Shown: positions 36,201-44,664, counted from the stretch's first letter. The stretch is 64,000 nt of DNA from RYN-230 sp963720645 (GCA_963720645.1 CAVRFX010000024.1:310001-374000), one strand, 5' to 3'. The notes: generated by a model from the letters alone, not told the origin. A program made the numbers and translations.

Positions 36201-37019
36201 TCAGCTGACGACTGCGAACAGCTCCCAGGATCCGGGTACGCCCTTGAGCTCGTGAAGCCCGCGGCTTTCCAGCCGGATCGGCGCGCCCGCGACCAGGTCG
36301 CGGATCGTGCGGGAGACGAGGATCTCGCCCGGCCCGGCGAGCGCGGCGACCCGTGCTCCGGTGTGCACCGCGATGCCCCGGACCTCACCGGCAGGGCCGC
36401 GTTCCATCTCGCCGGTATGCACGCCGGCCCGGACGACCAGGCCGAGAGCGCGAACACCGTCGCGCACGCCCTCCGCGCCGCCGATCGCCCGCGCCGGGCT
36501 GTCGAACAGGGCCAGCGCGCCATCGCCGGCGGTGTCCACGAGCCGACCCTGGTAGCGGTCCACTTGACGCCGTGCCACCTGGACGAAACTGCTGAGCAGG
36601 TCCCGGAATCGGCTGTCCCCTATCTCAGCGGCCAGTTTCGTCGACTCCGCTACATCAATGAACAGCACGGTGCCGAGGAACCGGTCGGGACTGGGTACCG
36701 GCCGCACTCCGGTTACGAACTTCTCGATCGTGTCCAGCACCGAATCGGCGTCTTGACGGGCTTTGCCGTCGGTACCCGGCACCGCAGTGCCCGGAACAGG
36801 CCCCGATAGACCAGCACCTTGGTTGTCGCAAAAGACCAACCGGCCGAACGGCGCTAGTTTGCTCAGACACGACGCGAACGCCGGGTCCATCCAGGCGGCA
36901 GGGGCGATGTGCGGGGTCGGCCCGGAAGCGGCGGCGGTGCCGACGGGATCCTCATCCAGGACTTGATGGGCGAGGTGGTCAGCCCCGCCGGCATATCCCA
37001 TCCCTGGCGGAGTGTTCAT
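36201..37019 (-). CDS. Class III adenylate/guanylate cyclase with remnant alpha/beta-hydrolase N-terminus
   Basis: 272 residues from ATG 37019 (GGAGG with 6-base spacing). Residues after about 105 are a class III cyclase domain: GTVLFIDVAESTKLAAEIGD (metal Asp, IxxST), VDTAGDGALALFDSP (second metal site), LVVRAGVHTGEMERG and IAVHTGARVAALAGPGEILV. The first 100 residues match only the beginning (WMDPAFASCLSKLAPFGRLV, FCDNQGAGLSGPV) of the alpha/beta hydrolase that precedes cyclases in many actinobacterial fusions; the hydrolase core is missing in frame. It probably makes cAMP, with the regulatory hydrolase domain lost. Confidence 0.8.
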   Translation of the reverse strand: MNTPPGMGYAGGADHLAHQVLDEDPVGTAAASGPTPHIAPAAWMDPAFASCLSKLAPFGRLVFCDNQGAGLSGPVPGTAVPGTDGKARQDADSVLDTIEKFVTGVRPVPSPDRFLGTVLFIDVAESTKLAAEIGDSRFRDLLSSFVQVARRQVDRYQGRLVDTAGDGALALFDSPARAIGGAEGVRDGVRALGLVVRAGVHTGEMERGPAGEVRGIAVHTGARVAALAGPGEILVSRTIRDLVAGAPIRLESRGLHELKGVPGSWELFAVVS

Positions 37020-37118
37020 CGCAACCTCCGTGTGTCCTGTCGTAGGGGGCACTTCGGCGCCGGGCGGCCCGAGAGCTCCGGGGCGGCTGTCCCGGAGCTC
37101 TCGGTGCCCTGCTCACCC

Positions 37119-38507
37119 TCAGCGGGCGGGCTGGATCGGGTGATTGGACCGGATCATGTCGGCGGGGTCCACCTTCGCCTTGATCTGGCGTAGCCGCTGG
37201 TAGGCCGACTGGGTCCAGAACGGCGCCGCAGGGCCCCGGGTCTCGGCGAAGTTGAGGTACATCTGCCGCGCGGCCCACGGCGCGAGTGCATGTTTCACCG
37301 TTTCGACCTGCGCGGTAACCGGGGCCACCAGCTGCGGGACGGGTGTCATGCCGACCGCGTAGAGTGCGTACTGGGCGTCGATCGAGGCCAGCGCGCCGTT
37401 GCCGGGCCGTGGGCGGGCGAATTCGCCGCCAAGATGGCGCACCTCGACAGATAGCAGGGGGAACGCCGCGCCCGGGCCGGCGGCCCCGATGAAGGCGTCC
37501 ATAGCCTCGGCGGGCAGCCGGTCGATCATCAAACCGTCACCAGCCCCGGGAACCGGCTGCTCGGGGTCCATGTGCAGATGGCTGAGCACCGGTACGGGAA
37601 CGGTGGCAATGGTGTCGTTGACCGGCCCGAGCGCGCGCAGCGGGGCGAGCAGCGCATCGGCTTCCGCCGGGTAGCCGAGGTGATAGACCTCGACGATCAC
37701 GAACGACCTGCCGCGGATCTGCTCGGGGATCTGCGGGATCGGCGGGAGGTTGAGGAACCGGCCCACCGTGGTCAGCTCGTCCGGCGGCCCACCGCGGGTC
37801 AGCTCACCCCAGGCCTGCAGCACCTCGGGTCCGCGCTCGATCGGGTACCACAAGATCCCGGCGTACGCCTCGGTGATGGGGAACAGCCGGAATTCAAGCG
37901 CGGTGACGACACCGAAGCTGCCACCGCCCCCGCGCAGCGCCCAGAACAGCTCGGGCTCATGCTCGTGGTCGGCCCGCACCAGGCGGCCGTCCGCGGTCAC
38001 GATCTCGATCGCGAGCACGTTGTTGGCGGTCAGGCCGTGCTTGCGGCCGAGGAAGCTCATGCCACCGCCGAGGGTGTAACCGGCCACGCCCACGTCCGGC
38101 GAGGAGCCCGCCAGGGCGGCGAGCCCGTGCTCGGCCGCGGCGTCCACGACGTCGAGCCAGACCGCGCCCGCCTCGACCCGGGCGGTTCGCGCCTGCGGGT
38201 CGATCCGGATGCCGCGCATCCGCTTGGTCTTGAGCAGCAGCGTGTCCATGAGCGAGCCGAGCGGCCCGGCGTTGTGACCGGTTCCCTGGGCGGCGACCCG
38301 CAGGCCGCGCTCTGCCGCGTAACGGACGGCTGCCGCGACATCGGCGGCCGATTCCGGGAACACCACGGCGGCAGGTCGCTGATCGATGGCGAGGTTCCAG
38401 GCCCCCCGGGCCTCATCGAAGCCACCGTCGCCCGGGAGCACCACCCTGCCCTCCAGGCTAGGGACGAGGTGGCGGCCCTTAGGGAAACGTGTTGAGAGGA
38501 CAGACAT
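37119..38507 (-). CDS. FAD-binding (berberine-bridge type) oxidoreductase
   Basis: 462 residues. An FAD-binding PCMH fold at about 40-210: PAAVVFPESAADVAAAVRYA, AAQGTGHNAGPLGSLMDTLL (flavin-linked His candidate in GTGHNAG), LAGSSPDVGVAGYTLGGGMS and FLGRKHGLTANNVLAIEIVT. The BBE C-terminal motif includes YLNFAETRG and a tail VDPADMIRSNHPIQP. Such enzymes oxidise sugars or secondary metabolites with O2. No cysteine pairs the second covalent flavin link. It is followed by the cyclase on the same strand (99-bp gap), and the GNAT gene diverges. Confidence 0.88.
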   Translation of the reverse strand: MSVLSTRFPKGRHLVPSLEGRVVLPGDGGFDEARGAWNLAIDQRPAAVVFPESAADVAAAVRYAAERGLRVAAQGTGHNAGPLGSLMDTLLLKTKRMRGIRIDPQARTARVEAGAVWLDVVDAAAEHGLAALAGSSPDVGVAGYTLGGGMSFLGRKHGLTANNVLAIEIVTADGRLVRADHEHEPELFWALRGGGGSFGVVTALEFRLFPITEAYAGILWYPIERGPEVLQAWGELTRGGPPDELTTVGRFLNLPPIPQIPEQIRGRSFVIVEVYHLGYPAEADALLAPLRALGPVNDTIATVPVPVLSHLHMDPEQPVPGAGDGLMIDRLPAEAMDAFIGAAGPGAAFPLLSVEVRHLGGEFARPRPGNGALASIDAQYALYAVGMTPVPQLVAPVTAQVETVKHALAPWAARQMYLNFAETRGPAAPFWTQSAYQRLRQIKAKVDPADMIRSNHPIQPAR

Positions 38508-38647
38508 GGCAGATTCCTTCCTGATCGTGCTGGCCTTGCCGGCCGTGCAGCCCCAGAGTCACGGCGATGCCTTGGCGTCCACTGGTGCGATGACTTGGCC
38601 GACCACCCAAGTCGGAGCCAAGTAACGGCCAAACCGTTCTGGCGACA

Positions 38648-39118
38648 GTGGCCGGGTGGACACCAACGCAAGTCGCAGCCCGGATACGGCGCCGCTGTTG
38701 GTACGGCGGGCCGGGCCCGGCCGACGAACAGGACGTCGCGGCGCTGCTGTGCGACGTTCCCGTTGACCCCCGGGAGGTGCCCGGCCTGGTGCGGCAGCGA
38801 GCCGTGCTCGTCCTGAGCGATGTCACGCTGCCGCCGTCGGCGCCGCCGGTCGCGGCGGCGGCTTTCCATTTCGACCGGCGCGCCAGGACTGCGGAGCTGA
38901 TGGGCATCGCAGTAGCCGGGCCGCTGCGCAGGCACAGCCTGGGCCGCCGGCTGCTCACCGGTGTGCTGATGTTGCTGCGGTCGGAGGGATTCGAGCGGGT
39001 GCAGGCCGGGGCGGATCCCGGGACGGCGGCGGCAGCGCTGCTGGTCTCGGCCGGCTTCACCACCGGCGGTGACACGGCGGAGGCGGTCGGCCGCGGCCAC
39101 TTCCTGCTGGTGCTCTAA
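38648..39118 (+). CDS. GNAT-like acetyltransferase
   Basis: 156 residues from GTG 38648. The C-terminal half is GNAT-like: AAFHFDRRARTAELMGIAVA (strand 4), RRHSLGRRLLTGVLMLLRSE (the helix after the acetyl-CoA loop, here with a weakened Q/RxxGxG/A motif) and GADPGTAAAALLVSAGFTTG. Start choice is uncertain because no clear ribosome site is visible. It is divergent from the FAD oxidase and directly upstream of the SARP regulator (59-bp gap), so it may be cotranscribed with that gene. Confidence 0.68.
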   Translation: MAGWTPTQVAARIRRRCWYGGPGPADEQDVAALLCDVPVDPREVPGLVRQRAVLVLSDVTLPPSAPPVAAAAFHFDRRARTAELMGIAVAGPLRRHSLGRRLLTGVLMLLRSEGFERVQAGADPGTAAAALLVSAGFTTGGDTAEAVGRGHFLLVL

Positions 39119-39177
39119 AGCTCCCGCCGGGGGACTGTGACCAGCGCCAATGACCGCCACCGTGGCAAACTAGGCTG

Positions 39178-42100
39178 GTGGATGCCGGACCGGTGCCGGA
39201 GATGAGCGGCGACAGCCGCCTGCATTTTGGGGTGCTGGGCGCTTTCCGGATGGAACGCGACGGCCAAGAGGTCGATCTCGGCCCGCGGCTACAGCGCACG
39301 CTGCTGGCGATCCTGGTGGTAGAAGCCGGACACGTCGTCCCCGTGGACCGGCTCATCGACCTGCTCTGGCGGGACGAGCCACCGACGGCGGCCATCGCGT
39401 CGGTGCAGGCGTACGTCTCACAGCTGCGCCGGCTACTCGAACCCGGCCGGCCACCGCGAGCGCCCGCCCGGGTGCTGGTCACCCAGGACCCCGGGTACGT
39501 CATCCGCGTCGCGGACGACCAGGTGGACGCGCTCCGGTTCCAGATGCTGACCCGGCGGGCGCACAACGACCTGGCGAGCGGCCAGCCCGCGGCCGCGGCC
39601 GCGGGCCTGCACGAGGCGCTGGCGCTGTGGCACGGTGACCCGCTGGCCGAGTTCGCCGACGAGCCGTGGGCCGTGCCTGCGGCGGCCCGACTCACCGAGG
39701 CGCACGACCTGGCCGCCGAGGACCGGATAGGCGCGTGGCTGGCACTGGGCAGGCACGCCGAAGCGGTGACAGAGCTGGAAGCGATGGTCGAGGCGCGTCC
39801 GCTGCGGGAGCGGCGCTGGGGGCAGATGATCGTCGCGGCCTACCGCTGCGGTCGGCAGGCCGACGCGTTGCGCGCCTACCAGCGGTGCCGCACCGTGCTC
39901 GCCGACGAACTCGGACTCGAGCCCGGGCCTGAGCTGCGGCGGCTGGAAGCCGCCGTCCTCGTTCAGGACCCCTCGCTGGACTGGCAGCCCCCCGCGACAC
40001 CGCCCCCACCCGGGCCGGCCGCCGGGCAGGAAAGCCGCATCGCGTCGCCGTCGGCCGTGCCCCAGCGAGAAAGGAGCCAGCCCGCCCCTTCCCTGCTCGG
40101 CCGGGACACAGAACTGGCCCATCTTCGCAGCCGGCTCCAGGGGGCCGCATCCGGTCATGGCGGCGCGGTCGTCCTGGTAGGCGAGCCCGGCGCGGGCAAG
40201 ACCACACTCGCGGAAGCAGCCGCGCACGTAGCTGACGACGCCGGGTTCACTTCCGCCTGGGGCAGATGCCTGGACGCCGCGTCGACACCGGCCTACTGGC
40301 CGTGGAGCCAGGTGCTGCGTGCGCTGCCGGACGGGCCCCGGGCTGCGGCAGCGCGCCAGCGGCTCGACGGCGACATCGAAGGCGAAGCTGAGAATAGCGT
40401 CCGCCAGTTCCGCGCGTACCAGGCCGTCGCCGCCGCGCACGGCGAAGCGGCCGCCAGCGCTCCCGTCCTCGCGGTCGTGGACGACCTGCACGCCGCCGAC
40501 GAAGCCTCGCTCACCCTGCTGCAGCTGCTCGCCGGCGACCTGCACCGGATGCCCGCACTCTTCCTGTTCACGGTGCGCGACACCGAGGCCGCCCCCGCTC
40601 TCGGCCAGGCGCTAGGGGAACTGCTTCGCCACCCCGGGGCCGAACGGGTGCCTGTCCGCGCCTTCGAGCCGGCGGATGTCGCCGCGCTCCTCGAGCGCCT
40701 GACGGTGGGACTACCCGATGCCGATGTAGTTTCCGCGCTCATGGACCGCACCGGCGGCAACCCCTTCTACACCACCGAGCTGGTCCGGCTCATCAGCAGC
40801 GTTCACCGGCGCCGGCCGCTGACCGTCGGCGACGTGCTCACAATTGACGTGCCGAGCGGCGTCCAGGACGTCCTGCTGCGCCGAGTTCACCGGCTTCCAG
40901 CGGACACCCAGTCGCTGCTCATGGTCGCCGCGATCGCCGGCCGGGAACTCCATCCGGAACTGCTCGAACGCGTGACCAGCCTTGACGCCGAGCATCTCCT
41001 GCTGGACCTGGAGCCTGCGATCGCCGCGGGCCTGGTCACGGCGGCCGAGGCCGGCTGGGGTTTCCGGTTCCGTCATCCGCTGATCCACGACAGCCTGTAC
41101 GCCAGTGCCGGCCGGGTGGAACGGGGGCGGCTGCATGCCCGGGTCGCGGCAGCGCTCGAGGACATCTCCTCCGCCAGCACCGCCACCGACCTGGCCCAGC
41201 TCGCCTTCCACTACCTGTCCGCCGGGCCGTTCGGCGATCCGGAGAAGGCCGTTACGTATGCGCGTGAGGCCGCCGCGCGGGCGGTCCGCCAGGGCGCTTG
41301 GCAGGACGCCGCCCGTCACCTGGAACAGGCGCTCACCGCCATTCCCCCAGCGCGGCCTGAGACCGATGCCACCCGCTGCGACGTGCTCGTCGAGCTTGGC
41401 CAGGCGCGCCGGTCAGGCAGCATGATCCGGGAAGCTCACGCCGCGTTCGAGGAGTCGATCAGCCTGGCCGACCGGATCGGCGATGAGGACCGCGTGCTCG
41501 CCGCGGCGGTTGCGTTCGGCGCCCCGGCCCTGTGGGGATCGCGCGACTGGGGCGAGACGGACACCCGCCTCGTCGCGCTGTTGGAACGGCAGCTGGATCG
41601 CATTGGCGACAGCGATCCCGCCCGCCGGGTCCGCATCCTCGCCACCCTGGCCACCGAGCTGTACTTCGGTGAAGCGGCGGAGCGCGGCTGGCGTTACGCA
41701 AACGCGGCGCTCGACGCCGCACGGCGGCTGGGCCAGCCCGAAGAGCTCGGTATCGCCGTCGGCGCCTACCTGCTGGCGGCACTGTCCAGCGACCACCTGC
41801 GGCAGCTCCGCACGGTCGTCGACGAGATGCTCACCGTCCACCGGCCGGAACTTAGCCCACGGGTGCAGGCGATCCTGCGCATCCATCTGCTCACCGAACG
41901 GATCCGGTTCGGGGAACTCGCACAATTCGACGTCGAGTTCGCCCAGGCGTGGCGGCTCGCCACCGGCGTGCTGCACTCGGCCGAACTCCAGGCGCAGCTG
42001 CGTTTCGCGGAAGCAAGCCGCTACTTCGTGGCCGGAGAACCCGAACGCGGCGCCGAGATCATCAAGGACGCCTACCAGGCGATGACGGGCGTGACCGGCC

Positions 42101-42699
42101 CCTGGGACGAACCAAACCGTTTCGTCGGTGAGACCGTCCAGATGCTCCTCACCGGTACGCTCGCCGACCACGCAGAGCAGCTGGCCAGGCGGCTGGCCGA
42201 GCCGGATCACCTGTCCATCCCGCACCTGGCCGCTCCCGCCGCCGCCCTGGGCTTCGCCCAGCGTGGTGACACGCAACAGGCCCGCGAGATCGTCTCCCGC
42301 TGGTTCGCGCCGCCGCCCCGGTCGTGGACCTGGATCCAGGCCATCGCCTACTGGGCCCAGGCCGCCACCGCGCTGGGTATGCCCGACCCCGGGTGGCTGT
42401 ATGACCAGCTCGTGCCGCACGCGGGTGAGCTCGCCATCGTCGGTATCGGTGTCGACTGCGGCGGTGCCGTCGAGAGCCTGCTGGCCGGGCTCACATGGCG
42501 GCTCGGCCGACTTGATGAGGCCGCCGAGCGGGCCCGGGCCGGCCTGGCACTGGAGACCCGGGTTGGCTCCAGAATATGGATCACCCGGACCAAAGATCTC
42601 ATCGACCGCATCAGTGAGGCGGAAGCGCCTGCACACAGCACCGGCGGCGGGCCGGATCTCGATGCACGCGAAGCTGATCATCCGCCTGGCCGGCTGTAA
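39178..42699 (+). CDS. SARP-type regulator with BTAD and AAA/STAND ATPase domains (AfsR-like)
   Basis: 1173 residues. An OmpR-like winged helix (LHFGVLGAFRMERDGQEVDL to PGYVIRVADDQVD) is followed by the BTAD domain (LRFQMLTRRAHNDLASGQPA ... LADELGLEPGPELRRLEAAV). A P-loop ATPase has Walker A VGEPGAGKTT at about 334-343 and Walker B LAVVDDLHAADEASL at about 432-446, with a sensor segment FRHPLIHDSLYASAG. A 550-residue helical repeat region ends the protein; no C-terminal LuxR domain exists. AfsR-like proteins activate secondary-metabolite and stress genes. Its neighbours on the island (flavin oxidase, cyclase, GNAT) are candidate targets. The start GTG 39178 or ATG 39202 are both possible. Confidence 0.9.
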   Translation: MDAGPVPEMSGDSRLHFGVLGAFRMERDGQEVDLGPRLQRTLLAILVVEAGHVVPVDRLIDLLWRDEPPTAAIASVQAYVSQLRRLLEPGRPPRAPARVLVTQDPGYVIRVADDQVDALRFQMLTRRAHNDLASGQPAAAAAGLHEALALWHGDPLAEFADEPWAVPAAARLTEAHDLAAEDRIGAWLALGRHAEAVTELEAMVEARPLRERRWGQMIVAAYRCGRQADALRAYQRCRTVLADELGLEPGPELRRLEAAVLVQDPSLDWQPPATPPPPGPAAGQESRIASPSAVPQRERSQPAPSLLGRDTELAHLRSRLQGAASGHGGAVVLVGEPGAGKTTLAEAAAHVADDAGFTSAWGRCLDAASTPAYWPWSQVLRALPDGPRAAAARQRLDGDIEGEAENSVRQFRAYQAVAAAHGEAAASAPVLAVVDDLHAADEASLTLLQLLAGDLHRMPALFLFTVRDTEAAPALGQALGELLRHPGAERVPVRAFEPADVAALLERLTVGLPDADVVSALMDRTGGNPFYTTELVRLISSVHRRRPLTVGDVLTIDVPSGVQDVLLRRVHRLPADTQSLLMVAAIAGRELHPELLERVTSLDAEHLLLDLEPAIAAGLVTAAEAGWGFRFRHPLIHDSLYASAGRVERGRLHARVAAALEDISSASTATDLAQLAFHYLSAGPFGDPEKAVTYAREAAARAVRQGAWQDAARHLEQALTAIPPARPETDATRCDVLVELGQARRSGSMIREAHAAFEESISLADRIGDEDRVLAAAVAFGAPALWGSRDWGETDTRLVALLERQLDRIGDSDPARRVRILATLATELYFGEAAERGWRYANAALDAARRLGQPEELGIAVGAYLLAALSSDHLRQLRTVVDEMLTVHRPELSPRVQAILRIHLLTERIRFGELAQFDVEFAQAWRLATGVLHSAELQAQLRFAEASRYFVAGEPERGAEIIKDAYQAMTGVTGPWDEPNRFVGETVQMLLTGTLADHAEQLARRLAEPDHLSIPHLAAPAAALGFAQRGDTQQAREIVSRWFAPPPRSWTWIQAIAYWAQAATALGMPDPGWLYDQLVPHAGELAIVGIGVDCGGAVESLLAGLTWRLGRLDEAAERARAGLALETRVGSRIWITRTKDLIDRISEAEAPAHSTGGGPDLDAREADHPPGRL

Positions 42700-42929
42700 G
42701 CGCCCCAGCGTTCGCGCCAGGCTGGGGCCTTCCGCGCTCTGCGGATTGGCATTCCGGCGGATCGCGCAGGACCCAAACCCTGCCAAGGTCGGCGGCCGGG
42801 AGGCAGTCACAAACGCCAGGAACTCGTCCAGCTCCACATCGGGCTCAAACGCTCCGCTGCGCAGCTGATAGATGAGCTTCCCGGGCAGGCCGGGCCCGGC
42901 CTTCAAGGACACGCATCGTGCCTGGTGAG

Positions 42930-42988
42930 TGGCGGTGGAGGTGGGATTTGAACCCACGGAGGGGTTGCCCCCTCACACGCTTTCGAGG
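42930..42988. repeat. Proximal att copy within tRNA-Ser(CGA)
   Basis: 59 bases identical to 33100-33158. They cover the tRNA 3' end, T-arm, variable arm and anticodon loop. The 231 bp between the SARP stop and this site showed no gene; in typical elements an integrase would lie here. Confidence 0.9.
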
Positions 42989-43019
42989 CGTGCGCCCTCG
43001 GCCACTAGGCGACTCCACC
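42933..43019 (-). tRNA. tRNA-Ser (CGA anticodon)
   Basis: 87 nt on the minus strand. The acceptor stem GGTGGAG/CTCCACC is perfect, the anticodon loop CTCGAAA (anticodon CGA) sits between CACGC and GCGTG, the variable arm is long, and the T-loop contains GTTCAAATC. CCA is not encoded. It is functional despite the island because the duplicated 3' end restores the sequence. Confidence 0.96.
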
Positions 43020-43132
43020 GCCGCTGAGCCTACCCGACGTGACCGGCCTCCACTCCCGGCGCAGGCAGCCGCAACACTCTTGTCATCAAGGCCGCCCCGG
43101 CCGGCAAGAACCGCCTGACCAGGGCGTGTGAC

Positions 43133-43168
43133 CCGGCAGCCGGGCGGTGTCAGCCGCCCGGCTGCCGG
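43133..43168 (-). terminator. Hairpin overlapping the tadA stop codon
   Basis: A 15-base perfect inverted repeat (CCGGCAGCCGGGCGG and complement) with a 6-base loop. The 5' arm lies inside the last tadA codons (GRRQPGG) and the stop codon is in the stem/loop. It is probably a tadA terminator on the minus strand. Confidence 0.6.
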
Positions 43169-43635
43169 CGCCCAGCGAAGAACTCGCGCAGCAGCCGCGC
43201 GCAGTCCGCTTCCAGCACACCGGAAATGACCTCGGTCTGCCGGTCCAGCCTGCGGTCGCGCAGCACGTCCCACAGCGAGCCGGCCGCCCCCGCCCGCGGG
43301 TCGGGCGCGCCGTAGACCAGCCGCGGGATCCGGGCCATCCAGATCGCGCCCGCACACATCGTGCAGGGTTCCAGGGTGACGACGAGGGTGCAGCCCGCCA
43401 GCCGCCAGTCGCCGGCCGCGGCCGCCGCGGCCCGGATGGCCACGATCTCGGCGTGGGCGGTGGGATCGGCGTCGGCCTCGCGGCGGTTGTGGCCCTGGCC
43501 GATGATCCTGCCCGCGCTGTCCACGACCACCGCGCCGACCGGCACCTCGGGAGGGGTGCTGGCCAGGGCCGCCGACGCCGCCGCGAGCGCCGCGCGCATC
43601 GCGGGCCCGAAGGAGGCCGCGTACCCGGTGGTCAC
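43150..43635 (-). CDS. tadA: tRNA-specific adenosine deaminase
   Basis: 161 residues from GTG 43635; the longer frame to 43707 overlaps the neighbour and lacks similarity. It converts A34 to inosine in tRNA-Arg(ACG). Zinc and catalytic motifs are TAHAEIVAIRAA (HAE) and LEPCTMCAGAIWMARI (PCxxC), with EVPVGAVVVDSAGRIIGQGH before them. The C-terminal LREFFAGRR is typical. It is preceded by its conserved associated protein on the same strand. Confidence 0.93.
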   Translation of the reverse strand: MTTGYAASFGPAMRAALAAASAALASTPPEVPVGAVVVDSAGRIIGQGHNRREADADPTAHAEIVAIRAAAAAAGDWRLAGCTLVVTLEPCTMCAGAIWMARIPRLVYGAPDPRAGAAGSLWDVLRDRRLDRQTEVISGVLEADCARLLREFFAGRRQPGG

Positions 43636-43678
43636 GGCGCAGCGCTCAGCGCGGCAGCGGTCGCGGCGGGCCCGGGTC

Positions 43679-44170
43679 TCACGGGCCGAGTGCGGCGTCC
43701 AGGGCACGGTCCAGTGCCTGGCCGAAGCCGAGCCGGCGGGCGATGCTGGCCAGGGCCTCGTCGGGGAACAGGTCCAGGTCGCCGGACAGCGCGCCGAGAT
43801 CCATCTCGTCCACTCCCAGGTCGGCGAAGATGGACATCTCCCCCGCCGGCAGCACCTGGTCCAGGTCGTCCTCGCCAGGGACCGGGATATCCAGGTAGTC
43901 GAGCACCTGGCGGGCCAGCGGCCAGTCCACGGCGGCCGTCAGGTCGGACAGGAACACCGAGACCTCGCCGCCGAGCACGCGTAGCGCCACGAAGAAGTCA
44001 TCCCCGACCGCGACCAGGCCAATCGTGCCGCCCAGGCTCGGCTGCTGCCGGAGAGCGTGGATCAGGCCCTTCAGGTCCTCAGTGAGGGCGACGGGCAGGA
44101 TTTCGGTGTCCCAGGCGTCATCCTCCCGGTAGACGATCACGGCGACGTTGCCGCCATTCACATCCGTCAT
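43679..44170 (-). CDS. tRNA adenosine deaminase-associated protein
   Basis: 163 residues from ATG 44170, with GAGGTGG upstream. It is an acidic soluble protein with NVAVIVYREDDAWDTEILPV, GGTIGLVAVGDDFFVALRVL, DLTAAVDWPLARQVLDYLDI and an Asp/Gly/Leu-rich C-terminus. The family is named for its constant position next to tadA in actinobacteria; a biochemical role is not established. The 43-bp gap to tadA suggests an operon. Confidence 0.88.
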   Translation of the reverse strand: MTDVNGGNVAVIVYREDDAWDTEILPVALTEDLKGLIHALRQQPSLGGTIGLVAVGDDFFVALRVLGGEVSVFLSDLTAAVDWPLARQVLDYLDIPVPGEDDLDQVLPAGEMSIFADLGVDEMDLGALSGDLDLFPDEALASIARRLGFGQALDRALDAALGP

Positions 44171-44504
44171 CGCCACCTCACCTGGGCTGTCGTCCAGCAA
44201 GGAATGGTGTCAGATCGGCGGCACCCCCGTATGCCAATCCCCAGGCTCGCCGGCGGCCGGCCGGACCCGGGGAGATTTCACTACCTAAGGCAGTGAGATG
44301 TGCACCTATTGTTACCGCCGTCGGGACCCGGGACCTACGGGACGGGAACTCGCCAATTTTCCGGTTCAGGCGCCGCGTGATGTTCGTCCCAGCGGGGGAT
44401 CAAGGTACGGTGGCTGCCTTGCAATCGGTAGTCTTGGTAAAGCAATTACGCTGGGCTAAACTAAGCTAACGGGCTGAACGCAGCCGACGACCGCGGAGCT
44501 GATC
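44171..44504. other. Divergent promoter region
   Basis: 334 bp between the minus-strand tadA pair and the plus-strand small membrane/PH operon. Bases 44415-44470 are AT-rich for this DNA (TTGCAATCGG, AAAGCAATTACG, GGCTAAACTAAGC) and are the best promoter candidate for the downstream genes. No gene or structured RNA was seen. Confidence 0.4.
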
Positions 44505-44657
44505 ATGCTGAAGAAGATCATCACCTGGGCGATCGTCATCTTCATAGCCTTTTACCTCATCACAGACCCGACCGGGGCGGCGAATACCATCCAGGGCCTG
44601 CTTAATCTCCTCAAGGACGCCGGCAATTCCCTGGCGACGTTCGTGAACTCGCTGTGA
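44505..44657 (+). CDS. Tiny membrane protein upstream of the PH-domain gene
   Basis: 50 residues, ATG with GGAG 6 bases upstream. One membrane helix (IITWAIVIFIAFYLIT), then DPTGAANTIQGLLNLLKDAG and a short tail. It stops 7 bases before the PH-domain start, so the two are cotranscribed. It parallels the island gene at 34380. Function unknown; possibly a small partner of the PH-domain membrane protein. Confidence 0.75.
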   Translation: MLKKIITWAIVIFIAFYLITDPTGAANTIQGLLNLLKDAGNSLATFVNSL

Positions 44658-44664
44658 GCCAGCC

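Larger units (their letters stand above)
33100..42988. mobile_element. 9.9-kb island integrated at tRNA-Ser(CGA), integrase missing
   Basis: A perfect 59-bp direct repeat bounds the region: 42930-42988 is the 3' two-thirds of tRNA-Ser(CGA), and 33100-33158 is an orphan copy. Inside lie winged-helix proteins like those of actinomycete integrative conjugative elements, fragments of PucR- and TetR-family genes, a cyclase, an FAD oxidase, a GNAT and a SARP regulator. No integrase, excisionase, Rep or TraB/FtsK-like gene was found. The left third is gene-poor and fragmentary, the right two-thirds carry intact cargo. Confidence 0.75.

Noticed and set aside
37119..42699. A secondary-metabolite gene cluster
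   Set aside because: An oxidase, a GNAT and a SARP regulator are present, but no synthase, synthetase, cyclase or tailoring set that would define a product.
42700..42932. Search for an integrase or excisionase between the SARP gene and the tRNA
   Set aside because: No frame has tyrosine or serine recombinase motifs, and the stretch is too short for one.
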